From: Bacteroidota bacterium
GTDB lineage: Bacteria > Bacteroidota > Bacteroidia > Cytophagales > UBA9547
Direction: 5' to 3'
Assembly (NCBI GenBank): GCA_004293915.1
Contig: RDZG01000084.1
Location: 1-58,573 of the forward strand
DNA: 58,573 nt
Positions 34,042 to 43,055 of this stretch are shown here, piece by piece. The translations under genes were made by a program, and so were the position numbers. Below the pieces are notes generated by a model. That model saw only the letters and a program-made list of their open reading frames with translations. It was not told the origin of the DNA and did no database searches. Each line of letters starts with the position of its first letter. The first letter of the stretch is position 1.

Positions 34042-34992
34042 ATGAAAGATGGTCGATATGCCGTTTTAGATTTGGGAACGAATACTTTTAACTTACTAAT
34101 TACCGAAGTAAAGTCTGCAAAGCCAAAAATATTGGTACATGAGCGTACGCCTGTAAAAATTGGTGCGGGTGGAATTCAAGATAAAATAATAATAGAGGAA
34201 GCCTGTGTGAGAGCCGAAAATGCTGTGATTCAATATCTTGAAATTATAAAACAATATAAAACTCCTCTAAAAAATATTACTGCAATTGCTACAAGTGCTT
34301 TCAGAAATGCAAAAAACGGAAAAGAACTTGCACAACGCATTTTTGATAAAACACACATAAAAATACATATTATACAAGGCGATAAAGAAGCCGAATTGAT
34401 ATATTATGGTGTAAAAGCTGCACTAAATATCGGACCCGAACCTGTGCTTTTGATGGATATTGGTGGCGGAAGTGTGGAGTTTATTATTTGCAACGATGCC
34501 GAAATTTTGTGGAAAAAAAGCTTTGAAATTGGTGCCCAACGATTGTTCGATATGTTTCATTCAACCGATCCAATTCAGCAATCGGCTGTCGAAGAATTAA
34601 ATTATTATTTAGACCAATCGCTCATAGAATTAAAAAATGCAGTTGCGATTTATCATCCAAAAATTTTAGTAGGTTCGTCTGGTACTTTTGATACATTATG
34701 CGAAATTTTTATTGAAGAACACAACATCAAACACGATTTGTATGAAGGTACAGAATACGATTTACCTATTCATTATTTTGGAGAAATTTTTTATAAACTA
34801 ATCATCAAAAATGTTAAACAACGCAAAGCCATAAAAGGCATGTCGCCAATGCGAGCCGATATGGTGGTGGTAGCTACTTGCCTGATAGACTACGTGTTAC
34901 GCAATTATTTTATTCAGCGTTTGCGGGTTTCATTTTATTCGCTCAAAGAAGGAGTGATGTATCTGATGGCACACGATGAGCAAATTTTTTAA
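34042..34992 (+). CDS. Ppx/GppA-type exopolyphosphatase
   Basis: A 316-residue phosphatase of the ASKHA (actin/Hsp70) fold that hydrolyses inorganic polyphosphate or pppGpp. The N-terminal phosphate loop VLDLGTNTFNLL, the AIATSAFRNAKNG segment and the second loop LLMDIGGGSVEFI are clear, as is GSSGTFDTL later. It is the short form without the C-terminal HD-like domain, as is usual in Bacteroidota. It is convergent with def. Polyphosphate versus pppGpp preference cannot be told from sequence. Confidence 0.92.
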   Translation: MKDGRYAVLDLGTNTFNLLITEVKSAKPKILVHERTPVKIGAGGIQDKIIIEEACVRAENAVIQYLEIIKQYKTPLKNITAIATSAFRNAKNGKELAQRIFDKTHIKIHIIQGDKEAELIYYGVKAALNIGPEPVLLMDIGGGSVEFIICNDAEILWKKSFEIGAQRLFDMFHSTDPIQQSAVEELNYYLDQSLIELKNAVAIYHPKILVGSSGTFDTLCEIFIEEHNIKHDLYEGTEYDLPIHYFGEIFYKLIIKNVKQRKAIKGMSPMRADMVVVATCLIDYVLRNYFIQRLRVSFYSLKEGVMYLMAHDEQIF

Positions 34993-35005
34993 ACCTATTT
35001 TAATG

Positions 35006-35563
35006 TTATTTCTTACCCAACGGAAATTTCATTCGATATTCAGCATCGGTTTTTCCTTTGCTTATATTTTGAAGTTTGCCTCTAATTAATTGTTTTTTGA
35101 GTGCCGAAAGATGATCCACAAAAAGTACACCTTCGATGTGGTCGTATTCGTGTTGAATAATACGGGCTTGAATACCATCAAATTCTTCGGTATGTGATTT
35201 GAAATTTTCGTCCAAATATTTTATTTTTATTTTTGGTAATCGCATCACATCTTCACGCACACCAGGAATACTCAAACAGCCTTCGTTGTAGCTCCACTCT
35301 TCGCCATCTTCTTCCAAAATTTCGGCATTGATGAATACTTTTTTAAATCCAGAATCTTTTAATGTGTCAATTTGTGTGCCGTCAGCAATAAAAAGTCTGA
35401 TATTTTTGCCGATTTGCGGAGCAGCCAAGCCCACACCACTTGCTGCATACATGGTTTCGAACATGTCAGCAATAAGTTTTTGAATATCAGGATAGGTTTT
35501 TTCTATGTCCACAGACACTTTTTTTAATACCGCATCACCGTAGGCTACAATAGGAAGAATCAT
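35006..35563 (-). CDS. def: peptide deformylase
   Basis: Removes the formyl group from the N-terminal methionine of new proteins. All three family motifs are present: GVGLAAPQIG (residues 43-52), EGCLSIPG with the metal ligand Cys96, and QHEYDH with His138, Glu139 and His142. At 185 residues it is full length. No fmt gene is next to it; it is convergent with the Ppx gene, 13 bases away, without a visible terminator. Assignment firm. Confidence 0.97.
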   Translation of the reverse strand: MILPIVAYGDAVLKKVSVDIEKTYPDIQKLIADMFETMYAASGVGLAAPQIGKNIRLFIADGTQIDTLKDSGFKKVFINAEILEEDGEEWSYNEGCLSIPGVREDVMRLPKIKIKYLDENFKSHTEEFDGIQARIIQHEYDHIEGVLFVDHLSALKKQLIRGKLQNISKGKTDAEYRMKFPLGKK

Positions 35564-35602
35564 TTGTTAAAATTATTTTGAATGCAAAAATCGAATATTG
35601 AA

Positions 35603-36733
35603 TTATAAATTGCTAAAAATTTGTAATAGTTTTTCTTTTTCGGTGTTCCAGTTGAGTTCGTGTTTGGCTTTTTGGCAATTATTTTTCCAAATTTCTAATT
35701 GATTTTTATCTTTTAAAATTTCGTTTACGTGTTTGGCAATTTCTATTGGCTCGTGCGTTTTCACACATTTTCCAATTTGATATTTATTTATAATCAATTC
35801 AATTTCAATTAGTTGCGAAGCAAAAACCGGGATTTCGGCATGGATATAATCTACTACTTTGTTTGGCGAAGCATATTTATAATTAATGTTTGTGTCTTTT
35901 TCGAGCGAAATACCCATAGTGGCAAGTTTTGTAAAAGCAGGTAAAATATAAAATGGAATTTGCCCTAAAAAAAGCACTTTATTGCTTAGTTTTTGCTTTT
36001 CGACCTGGATTAATAACTCATTTTCAATATCTCCACTACCAATAACAACAAAAATTGCGTCAGAAATATACGCCATTGCCGCAATCATTTCTTCCAGTCC
36101 TCTGTCTTTATTTACTGCTCCTTGATAAAGTATGATTTGCGTTTTACTATTTTTGAGTTGCTCATATTTTGCCAAATATGGAGTTGGAATTTCTGTTTTT
36201 GAATGCTCAACAACCAATGGCAAGTTCCGAATAACTTGAATATTTACGGCATATTCTTTTTTGTATAAGTTTGAGATTGAATCGTTTACAGTATAAATAT
36301 GCGTAAGTTTTGGGAAAATATAATCTTCTATATTTTCCCAAATTCTTTTTATTTTTGGTCGATGGAGCAATTCTGGAACACCAGTAAAATATTCGTGTGT
36401 GTCGTAAACCAACGATTTGTTTCTCAGTTTTGAAACCAAAAAATTGGGCAAAAGTGTATCTAAATCGTTGCTCAAAAAAACATCAGATTTTGAAAATAGT
36501 AAATAATAAAACAACCTAAAATTATAGTTGGCATAAAACAAAAAACCAGTTTCGAACCAAAGGTTAAATCGCTTGGTTTTGTATGTGCGAGGCAAAAGTG
36601 CCGAACTCGATTTTTTACACCTGCCAACCAAAACTACTTCATAATCAGCTTCTTGTAGGGTGAGTGCAACTTTATGCACACGCTGATCGGTTACTAAATC
36701 GGAGGTTACAGAAATGATTATTTTGGGCTTCAT
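35603..36733 (-). CDS. GT4-like glycosyltransferase
   Basis: A 376-residue GT-B enzyme. The N-domain has IISVTSDLVTDQRVHKVA and YEVVLVGR, the C-domain has IILYQGAVNKDRGLEEMI, IFVVIGSGDIE and the donor-binding region TNINYKYASPNKVVDYIHAEIPV, in which the usual second glutamate is shifted or weak. The ATG at 36733 is preferred to the TTG at 36754. Such enzymes build surface polysaccharides or glycolipids at the inner membrane. It is flanked by def and a Fic gene on the same strand (10-base gap), neither of which hints at the sugar. Confidence 0.85.
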   Translation of the reverse strand: MKPKIIISVTSDLVTDQRVHKVALTLQEADYEVVLVGRCKKSSSALLPRTYKTKRFNLWFETGFLFYANYNFRLFYYLLFSKSDVFLSNDLDTLLPNFLVSKLRNKSLVYDTHEYFTGVPELLHRPKIKRIWENIEDYIFPKLTHIYTVNDSISNLYKKEYAVNIQVIRNLPLVVEHSKTEIPTPYLAKYEQLKNSKTQIILYQGAVNKDRGLEEMIAAMAYISDAIFVVIGSGDIENELLIQVEKQKLSNKVLFLGQIPFYILPAFTKLATMGISLEKDTNINYKYASPNKVVDYIHAEIPVFASQLIEIELIINKYQIGKCVKTHEPIEIAKHVNEILKDKNQLEIWKNNCQKAKHELNWNTEKEKLLQIFSNL

Positions 36734-36764
36734 CTTATTTTTTATTGCTTTCAATATATAAAAA

Positions 36765-37901
36765 TTATTCTGCTAACAAACGTACAAAGTCAATATTTAC
36801 AAAATAATCATTTCCGCTAATACGTTTTTTTTGCAACATACTATATGGTTTTTCGCACAATCTTTCAAGATATTTTCTGGCAGTATTTTCGGCATAAATT
36901 TTTTGATTTGTAAAATGTTTTACTTTGCAATAGGGCTGCACAAATATCATGTTTACCAAACTTTCGGGTCTTGAAAATTCATTACTTTTTATAATTATAT
37001 CAGTTATGTTGCTTTTGAGTTCCACAATTTCATTTAATTTTTGATACGCATTTTTGGCAGATATTTCAATAGCTTTTAACATATATAAGAGCCATTTTTT
37101 CCAATCGCCACGTTGCGAAACACCTGATAAGTTGCTGTAATACAAATCTTTAGTTTCTAAAATATACTTACTTAAATACAAAACAGGGAAATCTAAAAGC
37201 TCTTTGTGTGTCAAAATATGAATATTAAAAATCCGACCAACCCTTCCGTTTCCATCTCTAAATGGATGAATAGCCTCAAATTGATAATGTGCTATTGCCA
37301 TTTTTAGCAAAGGATCGATTTTATATATGGCATCATCGTTTACAAAATCCAATAAATTGAGCAATAAATTTTCTATCAATTCGGCACCAATTGGCGGTGT
37401 GTAAACGATTTTTCCAGCATTTGGTCCAGTTCCGCCTTGTTTTATATATACTTTTGCTTGTGAAGGTCGAAATCCGTCTGTTGTTTTTTTTACAGTTTGA
37501 AACATTTTCAAAAAATAGGTTAAATCAAATTTTTCGATTGTTTTAATATGTTCAAAACCTTCCCAAATAGCTTCACGATAATGTAAAACTTCTTTTGTGC
37601 TGCCTACTTCTGTTTCTTGTTGGATTTCACCAAAAGCTTTATACAGTTCATCTTCCGTTGTGAAAATATTTTCGATTTCGGTTGATGATTTAGCCTCTTG
37701 CAATACTATTGAATTAACCAAAACGCTTGGGTCTGGAATAGCAATGCATCTGCCTTGTAGTTTTCCAAGTGCTGATTTAGAAGCCACTAAGGCATCGAGA
37801 ATATCAAAATCTCTTAGAATTTCAATATCAATTGGCAAAAATGACAAATCGTTCCACGCAACAGTTCTGTCTGGATTGATGCGATACAATGCATTTTTCA
37901 T
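36765..37901 (-). CDS. Fic family AMP-transferase with N-terminal inhibitory motif
   Basis: A 378-residue Fic/DOC protein that should transfer AMP (or another nucleotide moiety) to a protein target. The active loop HPFRDGNGRVGR starts with the catalytic His212 and is canonical. The self-inhibitory (S/T)xxxE(G/N) motif is present at Ser73-Glu77-Asn78, which makes it a class II enzyme that controls itself. A Fic_N domain (about 10-90) comes first and a winged-helix-like C-terminus (about 315-375) last. The latter could bind DNA. The upstream gap holds inverted repeats (38015-38098). Targets unknown. Confidence 0.92.
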   Translation of the reverse strand: MKNALYRINPDRTVAWNDLSFLPIDIEILRDFDILDALVASKSALGKLQGRCIAIPDPSVLVNSIVLQEAKSSTEIENIFTTEDELYKAFGEIQQETEVGSTKEVLHYREAIWEGFEHIKTIEKFDLTYFLKMFQTVKKTTDGFRPSQAKVYIKQGGTGPNAGKIVYTPPIGAELIENLLLNLLDFVNDDAIYKIDPLLKMAIAHYQFEAIHPFRDGNGRVGRIFNIHILTHKELLDFPVLYLSKYILETKDLYYSNLSGVSQRGDWKKWLLYMLKAIEISAKNAYQKLNEIVELKSNITDIIIKSNEFSRPESLVNMIFVQPYCKVKHFTNQKIYAENTARKYLERLCEKPYSMLQKKRISGNDYFVNIDFVRLLAE

Positions 37902-37996
37902 ATTTTATTCACTATAATTAAGTGTAATGCGCATAATAAACCCAATTTTAAACATCAAATATTGCTATATTTTAATGTTTGCTATGATTTCGAACT

Positions 37997-38098
37997 CAAA
38001 GATAAGGGATAATAGTATACTATACATTAAAAAATACTAATTTTTAATGTATATAAAAATTTTGGCATTAAAATTAATGTAATCAAAAATGTATACAT
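37997..38098. promoter_or_regulatory. Fic upstream region with TTAATGTA inverted repeats
   Basis: TATACATTAAAAA (38021-38033) and its exact reverse complement (38041-38053) form a 13-bp dyad with a seven-base centre. TTAATGTA recurs at 38044-38051 and 38074-38081, and its complement at 38023-38030; a palindrome ATGTATACAT lies at 38089-38098. A minus-strand -7 box (TATCTTTG) is at 38004-37997, about 95 bases before the Fic start. The cluster looks like an operator for the Fic gene, perhaps bound by its own winged-helix end; the dyad might instead end the MmcQ transcript. Confidence 0.4.
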
Positions 38099-38134
38099 CA
38101 AAATAAGCATAAATTTAATGAAGAATTGCCTAAA

Positions 38135-38488
38135 CTAAAGGTTTTCTAATTCCATTTTTTCTTTTTTGGTCATTCCTTTTACCACTTCATTGTACGAATG
38201 ATCAATAAGTTCCTTTAAAAGTTTAGCGTTCGAGCCATTGAAATTCACTGAGTTCCAATATTTTTTATTCATGTGATAGCCAGGTTGCACCCAATCGTAT
38301 TTTTCACGCAGTTCGATAGCTTTTTCTGGGTTGCATTTCACATTAAACGACAAAATTTCGTCATTGATAGACGTTAATACAAAAAGTTTGGAAATAACTT
38401 TAAAAACCAAAGTTGGCTCGCCAAAAGGAAAACCTTCTGTAACTCCTTTTTTGGCTAAACAATAATCTCTTAAATTTTCTAAATCCAT
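38135..38488 (-). CDS. MmcQ/YjbR family protein
   Basis: A 117-residue MmcQ/YjbR protein, a small cytoplasmic fold similar to the DNA-binding CyaY-like/YjbR group. Typical pieces are LRDYCLAKKGVTEGFPFG, a strand pair KLFVLTSI, NVKCNPEKAIELREKYDWVQPGYHMNKKYWNSV and the C-terminal helix LIDHSYNEVVKGMTKKEK. The ATG at 38488 is chosen over an in-frame TTG at 38509 because the family begins there (MDLENLRDYC). DNA binding is known for some relatives but the role is unclear. Confidence 0.9.
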   Translation of the reverse strand: MDLENLRDYCLAKKGVTEGFPFGEPTLVFKVISKLFVLTSINDEILSFNVKCNPEKAIELREKYDWVQPGYHMNKKYWNSVNFNGSNAKLLKELIDHSYNEVVKGMTKKEKMELENL

Positions 38489-38680
38489 GACTATATTTGG
38501 TTGATGCAAATTCGTTTATAAAGATAAAGAAAAAATATTTTTTGGAAACGTGATATTTTTCAGAACACCAAAAGTAAGTGCATCAGTGCTGACTTTTTTT
38601 GTTGATAACATTTTTTACGCCATCGTGTTTATTTTTCAAGTTTTTTTATTCTATTGCATCTGCGATTAATCGAAAACAAC

Positions 38681-39958
38681 ATGACAGAAAAAAAACAATC
38701 ATACAACGAAAACCGAACAACCGATTTGCTCGAGCCAATGGTTTTGTTTATCGACATGAATAGCTTTTTTGCCAGTTGCGAACAGCAAGTAAATTATCAC
38801 CTTAGAGGCAGACCGGTTGGCGTTTGTGTTTATACAGGCTATAATGGGTGCATTATTTCTCCATCTATCGAAGCCAAAAAAAGAGGCATCAAAACAGGTA
38901 TGCGTTTGCCCGAAGCCATGCAACTTTGTCCAGAATTTGTGCCAATCGAAGCCCATTCGAAGCGATATAAAGATTTTCATATAAAAATCATGAATGTTTT
39001 AAGAAAATATGCAGATAATGTGGTGCCAAAAAGCATTGACGAAGCGGTTATTAATTTGCATGGGTACAAATTAATTTATAAAGATTTGGTTGATTTGGCA
39101 AAAAAAATCAAACTCGACATCAAAACCGAAGTAGGCGATTGGCTCAAATGCTCGATAGGAATTGCACCAAATGCATTTTTAGCAAAACTAGCTTCTGATA
39201 TTCAAAAACCAGATGGACTTACTGTAATTTCACCCGAAAATATTGATGCTGTTTTAGAAAAACTAAAACTCCAAGATTTGCCTGGCATTGCAGCCGGAAT
39301 GGAAGCCAGATTGAACAAAGGAGGCATTTTTACACCCTTGCAACTTAGGCATACAAAACCAGATACGCTCGAACGAATTTGCAAAAGTGTGGTGGGTATT
39401 CATTGGCATTATCGCCTCAATTTCAAGGAGATAGACCTTGCTTCTACTGACACAAAAGGTATTTCTGCCATGCGAAATGTATCAAGCGATCAGCGAAAAA
39501 ACACGGATACATTGGTAGATATTTTGATGTCGATGTGTATTAAAGTGGAAGAACGAATGGTAAAAAAAGAACTTTTTTGCAAGAAAATTTATGTAACTAT
39601 AAAATATACTACAGGCTATCGTTGGGACGATGATTTTAAACTTGGCGTACCAATTCAAGATGGGATGGAAATATTTAAAATCATAAAAACAAGAATGGCA
39701 AAATTTATTGCTGACAACCAATGCGAACCAATTATAAATACTAATGTCCGCTCAATTGGCGTAGCCATTTCTGATTTAATAGATGCTAGTTTGGTTCAAT
39801 ACACATTATTTGAAAACAATCAAAAACAAGATAAATTGCGTAAAACAATTTATGAAATCAAATCGAAATTTGGAAACGATAAACTTGTAAAAAGTGCTCA
39901 GCTCTCCGAATCTGCAACTGCTAGAGATGTAATTGCATTTAATCATGTGGACACATAG
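38681..39958 (+). CDS. Y-family DNA polymerase (DinB/UmuC-like)
   Basis: Translesion DNA polymerase of 425 residues from the ATG at 38681 (an in-frame TTG at 38654 is less likely). Metal-binding carboxylates are Asp25 in FIDMNSFFASCEQ, and Asp120-Glu121 in SIDEA. The palm, fingers and thumb (SIGIAPNAFLAKLASDIQKPDG, then a helix-hairpin-helix LPGIAAGM) are followed by the little-finger domain (about 265-375). The sequence SIGIAPN.FLAK and the wide spacing resemble the UmuC/ImuB-like DinB branch seen in Bacteroidota. No umuD or imuA gene is nearby. No clear LexA box was found upstream. Confidence 0.9.
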   Translation: MTEKKQSYNENRTTDLLEPMVLFIDMNSFFASCEQQVNYHLRGRPVGVCVYTGYNGCIISPSIEAKKRGIKTGMRLPEAMQLCPEFVPIEAHSKRYKDFHIKIMNVLRKYADNVVPKSIDEAVINLHGYKLIYKDLVDLAKKIKLDIKTEVGDWLKCSIGIAPNAFLAKLASDIQKPDGLTVISPENIDAVLEKLKLQDLPGIAAGMEARLNKGGIFTPLQLRHTKPDTLERICKSVVGIHWHYRLNFKEIDLASTDTKGISAMRNVSSDQRKNTDTLVDILMSMCIKVEERMVKKELFCKKIYVTIKYTTGYRWDDDFKLGVPIQDGMEIFKIIKTRMAKFIADNQCEPIINTNVRSIGVAISDLIDASLVQYTLFENNQKQDKLRKTIYEIKSKFGNDKLVKSAQLSESATARDVIAFNHVDT

Positions 39959-40054
39959 GATAAATTTAATGTTTGGTTTATTGAAACTAATTTTAGTTGC
40001 ATAAACACTTTAAATATTAAATACAAAAACACTAAATTCGTAAAAAAATCTATT

Positions 40055-41485
40055 ATGATTACGCTCAAACAAATTGATGAAATACCAGAAAATACAAGTT
40101 TGTGTATTTTGTATAACGAACTCAAAGATTTAAAAGATATTTTGGTTTCGGATGCAGAAATTGAGTATGCAAAAAAAAGAATTGCCGACAAAAAAGAGAT
40201 AGTAGTTTTAAATCAATATAATCGTTTTGTGATTTTGGTTCAAAAGCCAAAAGAAGATGATGTGCCAAAAAAAGCTGAAAAAATACGCAGATTAGGGCAT
40301 GAGGTTTTTAAAATAACAGAAGAAAATCACATCCAAGACCTTGTTATTGAAAACAATACACCATCAACTGCCAATATTTTAGATTTGATAGAAGGTTTGG
40401 TTTTGAGTTCGTATCAGTTTAATAAATACAAAACCAAAAAAGAAAAAATCAAACTAAAGCATTTGCATGTTTTTGATTTTTCATTGGACAAATCACAATT
40501 AAAAGAACTTCAAATTATTGCCGAATCGGTTTTTATTTGTAGAGATTTAGTAAACGAGCCTGTAATCACACTTACGGCAGAAGAATTGGGCAAAGAAATC
40601 GAAAAAATGGGTAAAGATGCTGGTTTTGATGTTGATGTGTTTTCGAAATCAAAAATCAAAAACCTTAAAATGGGTGGACTTTTAGCCATAAACGAAGGCA
40701 GCCCAAATCCACCTGTTTTTATACATTTGAAATACAAACCAAAAGATGCAAAAAATAAAAAACCTTACGTATTAGTAGGCAAAGGTGTGGTTTACGATAC
40801 AGGTGGATATAGCCTAAAACCAGCCGATTCACTCGATTGGATGAAATGCGACATGGCTGGCTCTGCGGCTGTGGCGGCTGCTTTTTATGCCATTGCAAAA
40901 AATAAATTGCCTATATATTTAGAAGGTTTTATACCAGCTACCGAAAACCGTTTGGATGGAAATGCCATTGTGCCTGGCGATGTAATCACCATGTATAACG
41001 AAAAAACGGTAGAAATTTTAAATACAGATGCCGAAGGAAGGCTGATTTTGGCAGATGCTTTGGCTTATGCCGCACAAGTCGAACCCGAATTGTGTATCGA
41101 TTTGGCTACACTCACAGGCTCTGCTATGCGTGCCATTGGCAAAGAAGGAGCAGTGCTTTTGGGAACAGCCGATGAAAAAACAAAATCCGAATTAATCTCG
41201 TGTGGCTATCATGTACACGAACGCTTGGTCGAATTTCCACTTTGGGACGAATACGATGAGCAAACAAAATCAGATATTGCCGATTTTAAAAATCTTGGTG
41301 GACCCGAAGCTGGAGCCATAACAGCAGCAAAATTTATGCAACATTTTACCTCTTATCCTTGGATTCATTTAGATATTGCTGGCACAGCTTTTTATAAAAC
41401 TCCAGACAATTATAGAGGAAAAAATGGCACAGGTTTTGGTGTTCGGTTGCTGTATAAGTTTTTGAAAAACAAATCGTTAGCCTAA
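40055..41485 (+). CDS. leucyl aminopeptidase family protein (M17)
   Basis: A 476-residue dinuclear-metal aminopeptidase that removes N-terminal residues from peptides in the cytoplasm. The M17 signature NTDAEGRLILADAL is exact, and the metal/substrate motif VGKGVVYDTGGYSLKP precedes it, with the catalytic lysine in SLKP. The N-terminal regulatory macro-like domain (about 1-165) is shorter and more variable, as in Bacteroidota members. A small HExxH protein gene starts three bases after its stop, so they share a transcript. Together with the POT transporter it fits growth on peptides. Confidence 0.93.
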   Translation: MITLKQIDEIPENTSLCILYNELKDLKDILVSDAEIEYAKKRIADKKEIVVLNQYNRFVILVQKPKEDDVPKKAEKIRRLGHEVFKITEENHIQDLVIENNTPSTANILDLIEGLVLSSYQFNKYKTKKEKIKLKHLHVFDFSLDKSQLKELQIIAESVFICRDLVNEPVITLTAEELGKEIEKMGKDAGFDVDVFSKSKIKNLKMGGLLAINEGSPNPPVFIHLKYKPKDAKNKKPYVLVGKGVVYDTGGYSLKPADSLDWMKCDMAGSAAVAAAFYAIAKNKLPIYLEGFIPATENRLDGNAIVPGDVITMYNEKTVEILNTDAEGRLILADALAYAAQVEPELCIDLATLTGSAMRAIGKEGAVLLGTADEKTKSELISCGYHVHERLVEFPLWDEYDEQTKSDIADFKNLGGPEAGAITAAKFMQHFTSYPWIHLDIAGTAFYKTPDNYRGKNGTGFGVRLLYKFLKNKSLA

Positions 41486-41488
41486 AAA

Positions 41489-41890
41489 ATGCAAAATGCA
41501 GTATATAAAATCAAAGACGAAAAACTTCAACAATCTTTACTCGATTTAGGTGTAAAAATCAAGGAAACAAACAATAATATGGGTTTGTGTTTAGCTCCAT
41601 TTTATATCCGAATTTCAAAAGTTGATCATTCGATGTTTAATCAATTTTGGATTATGCACGAAGTTGGACATTGGCTACAATACAAAAAATATGGCTTTAT
41701 CGTTTTTTATCTTTTTTTCGGATTGCCGAGTGTTTTAAGTCAATATTTAGAACTCATAGACCCATTTAAAAAATACAAACACCGCTATTGTTTTGCCGAA
41801 AAAAGTGCCAACCAATTTGCCTATAATTATTTTAAAAACGTTATTGGAAACGAAAAAATAGCTTTATTTAGGTTATATTATCCTTTTTGA
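41489..41890 (+). CDS. small HExxH metalloprotease-like protein, unknown family
   Basis: A 133-residue protein with a zinc-type motif HEVGH (in IMHEVGHWLQY) and a possible third ligand glutamate in FAEKSANQFAYNYF, about 50 residues later, the layout of a minimal gluzincin. The segment between is hydrophobic (YGFIVFYLFFGLPSVLS) and might touch a membrane. From memory, Bacteroidota encode many short proteins with this HExxHxxQ...G...PS pattern and no known function. It follows the M17 aminopeptidase gene by three bases. Protease activity is an inference from the motif. Confidence 0.65.
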   Translation: MQNAVYKIKDEKLQQSLLDLGVKIKETNNNMGLCLAPFYIRISKVDHSMFNQFWIMHEVGHWLQYKKYGFIVFYLFFGLPSVLSQYLELIDPFKKYKHRYCFAEKSANQFAYNYFKNVIGNEKIALFRLYYPF

Positions 41891-41925
41891 AAAACAAATA
41901 AAACATTATTTTGCTATCTACAACT

Positions 41926-42011
41926 GCAAATCTGCGGTTTATATCTGTACAAATCTGCGGCTTTTATCAGCGGGAAAACTTTTGAATAAAATCAGCGGGA
42001 AAAACTTTCAG
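41926..42011. repeat. intergenic AATCTGCGG / ATCAGCGGG repeats
   Basis: CAAATCTGCGG occurs at 41927-41937 and 41950-41960; ATCAGCGGGAAAA occurs at 41966 and 41991, so four related units follow each other in 85 bases. From memory, similar AATCTGCG/ATCAGCGGG strings are scattered in intergenic DNA of many Bacteroidota. They seem to be a dispersed repeat family, with no coding potential here. Confidence 0.5.
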
Positions 42012-42071
42012 AAAACAAAGAAAATTCAAGATTTAACACTTAATTTGTTTCATATTTCTCCTTAAAACCAT

Positions 42072-43055
42072 TTGAAACTCGAACTATACAAGAAAATAAA
42101 TTGGCTTTTCACACAGTTTTCAATCGATTTTTATACTTTTATAACACAACAAAAACGAGTATTACCATTTTATCATAGCATTACAAATCATCCCAAACCC
42201 CATCTAAAACATTTGGGGTTTTATCGTACTAAAAATGCTTTCAAAGATGATATTGCTTTCTTTAATAAACATTTTAATAGCGTAAATGTTGAGCAATTAC
42301 AATCCGCAAATAATCTCAAAAACGAATTTCATATAAGTTTTGATGATGGACTTTCAGAGATTTTTTCAGAAGCAATGCCAACATTAATCAAAAACAATAC
42401 ACATGCAACTGTTTTTATTAACTCAGATTTTATAGATAATAAAAACATGTTTATAAGACACAAAATCAGTCTTTTAATAGATGTAATATCAAACTATACT
42501 ACCGATTTATTAAAACTAGAAACCTATTTTTCTTGCGAAAAGCATTTGGTTTCAAAACACTTAAATCAACTAAAAAACGAAAAACAAGTAAATGAAATCG
42601 CTAAGTTGCTAACAGTAGATTTTGATTTATATTTACTCGAAAATAAACCATATTTAACCACAAACCAGCTTTTAGAATTAAAAAAAATGGGATTTACCAT
42701 TGGTAATCATTCTAAAAATCATCCAAATTTCAACACCATTTCATTCGACCAACAGCAAATACAATTAAATACAACTCACGAATTTCTAAAATCAAATCAA
42801 TTAATGGATTCACATTATTTTTCGTTTCCTTATGGGGATGAAAATATTGAAAATAAATTCTTCAACTATATGTACAACCAAAAAAATGTAGTTCAATCGT
42901 TCGGAGTTTCAGGATTAAAAAAAGATGAACATCCCCAGCATTTGCATCGTATTCCAATGGAATATAATAATTTATCGGCAGAACAAATTCTGAAATTTGA
43001 ATACTTTTATTTCATAATCAAATCTTTGATAAACAAAAACAAAGTAAAAAGATGA
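42072..43055 (+). CDS. polysaccharide deacetylase family protein (NodB/CE4)
   Basis: A 327-residue CE4-type protein. The catalytic/metal Asp-Asp pair lies in HISFDDGLSEIF, followed by HATVFINSDFI, and the metal-binding H-x3-H of motif 2 in GNHSKNHPNFNTIS. SFPYGDEN is motif 3. Such enzymes remove acetyl groups from N-acetyl sugars of surface polymers. It has no clear signal peptide. The start is a TTG at 42072: no in-frame ATG is available before the conserved core, and a stop lies nine bases upstream. It overlaps the following methyltransferase by four bases (ATGA), forming a pair for a surface glycan. Confidence 0.85.
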   Translation: MKLELYKKINWLFTQFSIDFYTFITQQKRVLPFYHSITNHPKPHLKHLGFYRTKNAFKDDIAFFNKHFNSVNVEQLQSANNLKNEFHISFDDGLSEIFSEAMPTLIKNNTHATVFINSDFIDNKNMFIRHKISLLIDVISNYTTDLLKLETYFSCEKHLVSKHLNQLKNEKQVNEIAKLLTVDFDLYLLENKPYLTTNQLLELKKMGFTIGNHSKNHPNFNTISFDQQQIQLNTTHEFLKSNQLMDSHYFSFPYGDENIENKFFNYMYNQKNVVQSFGVSGLKKDEHPQHLHRIPMEYNNLSAEQILKFEYFYFIIKSLINKNKVKR

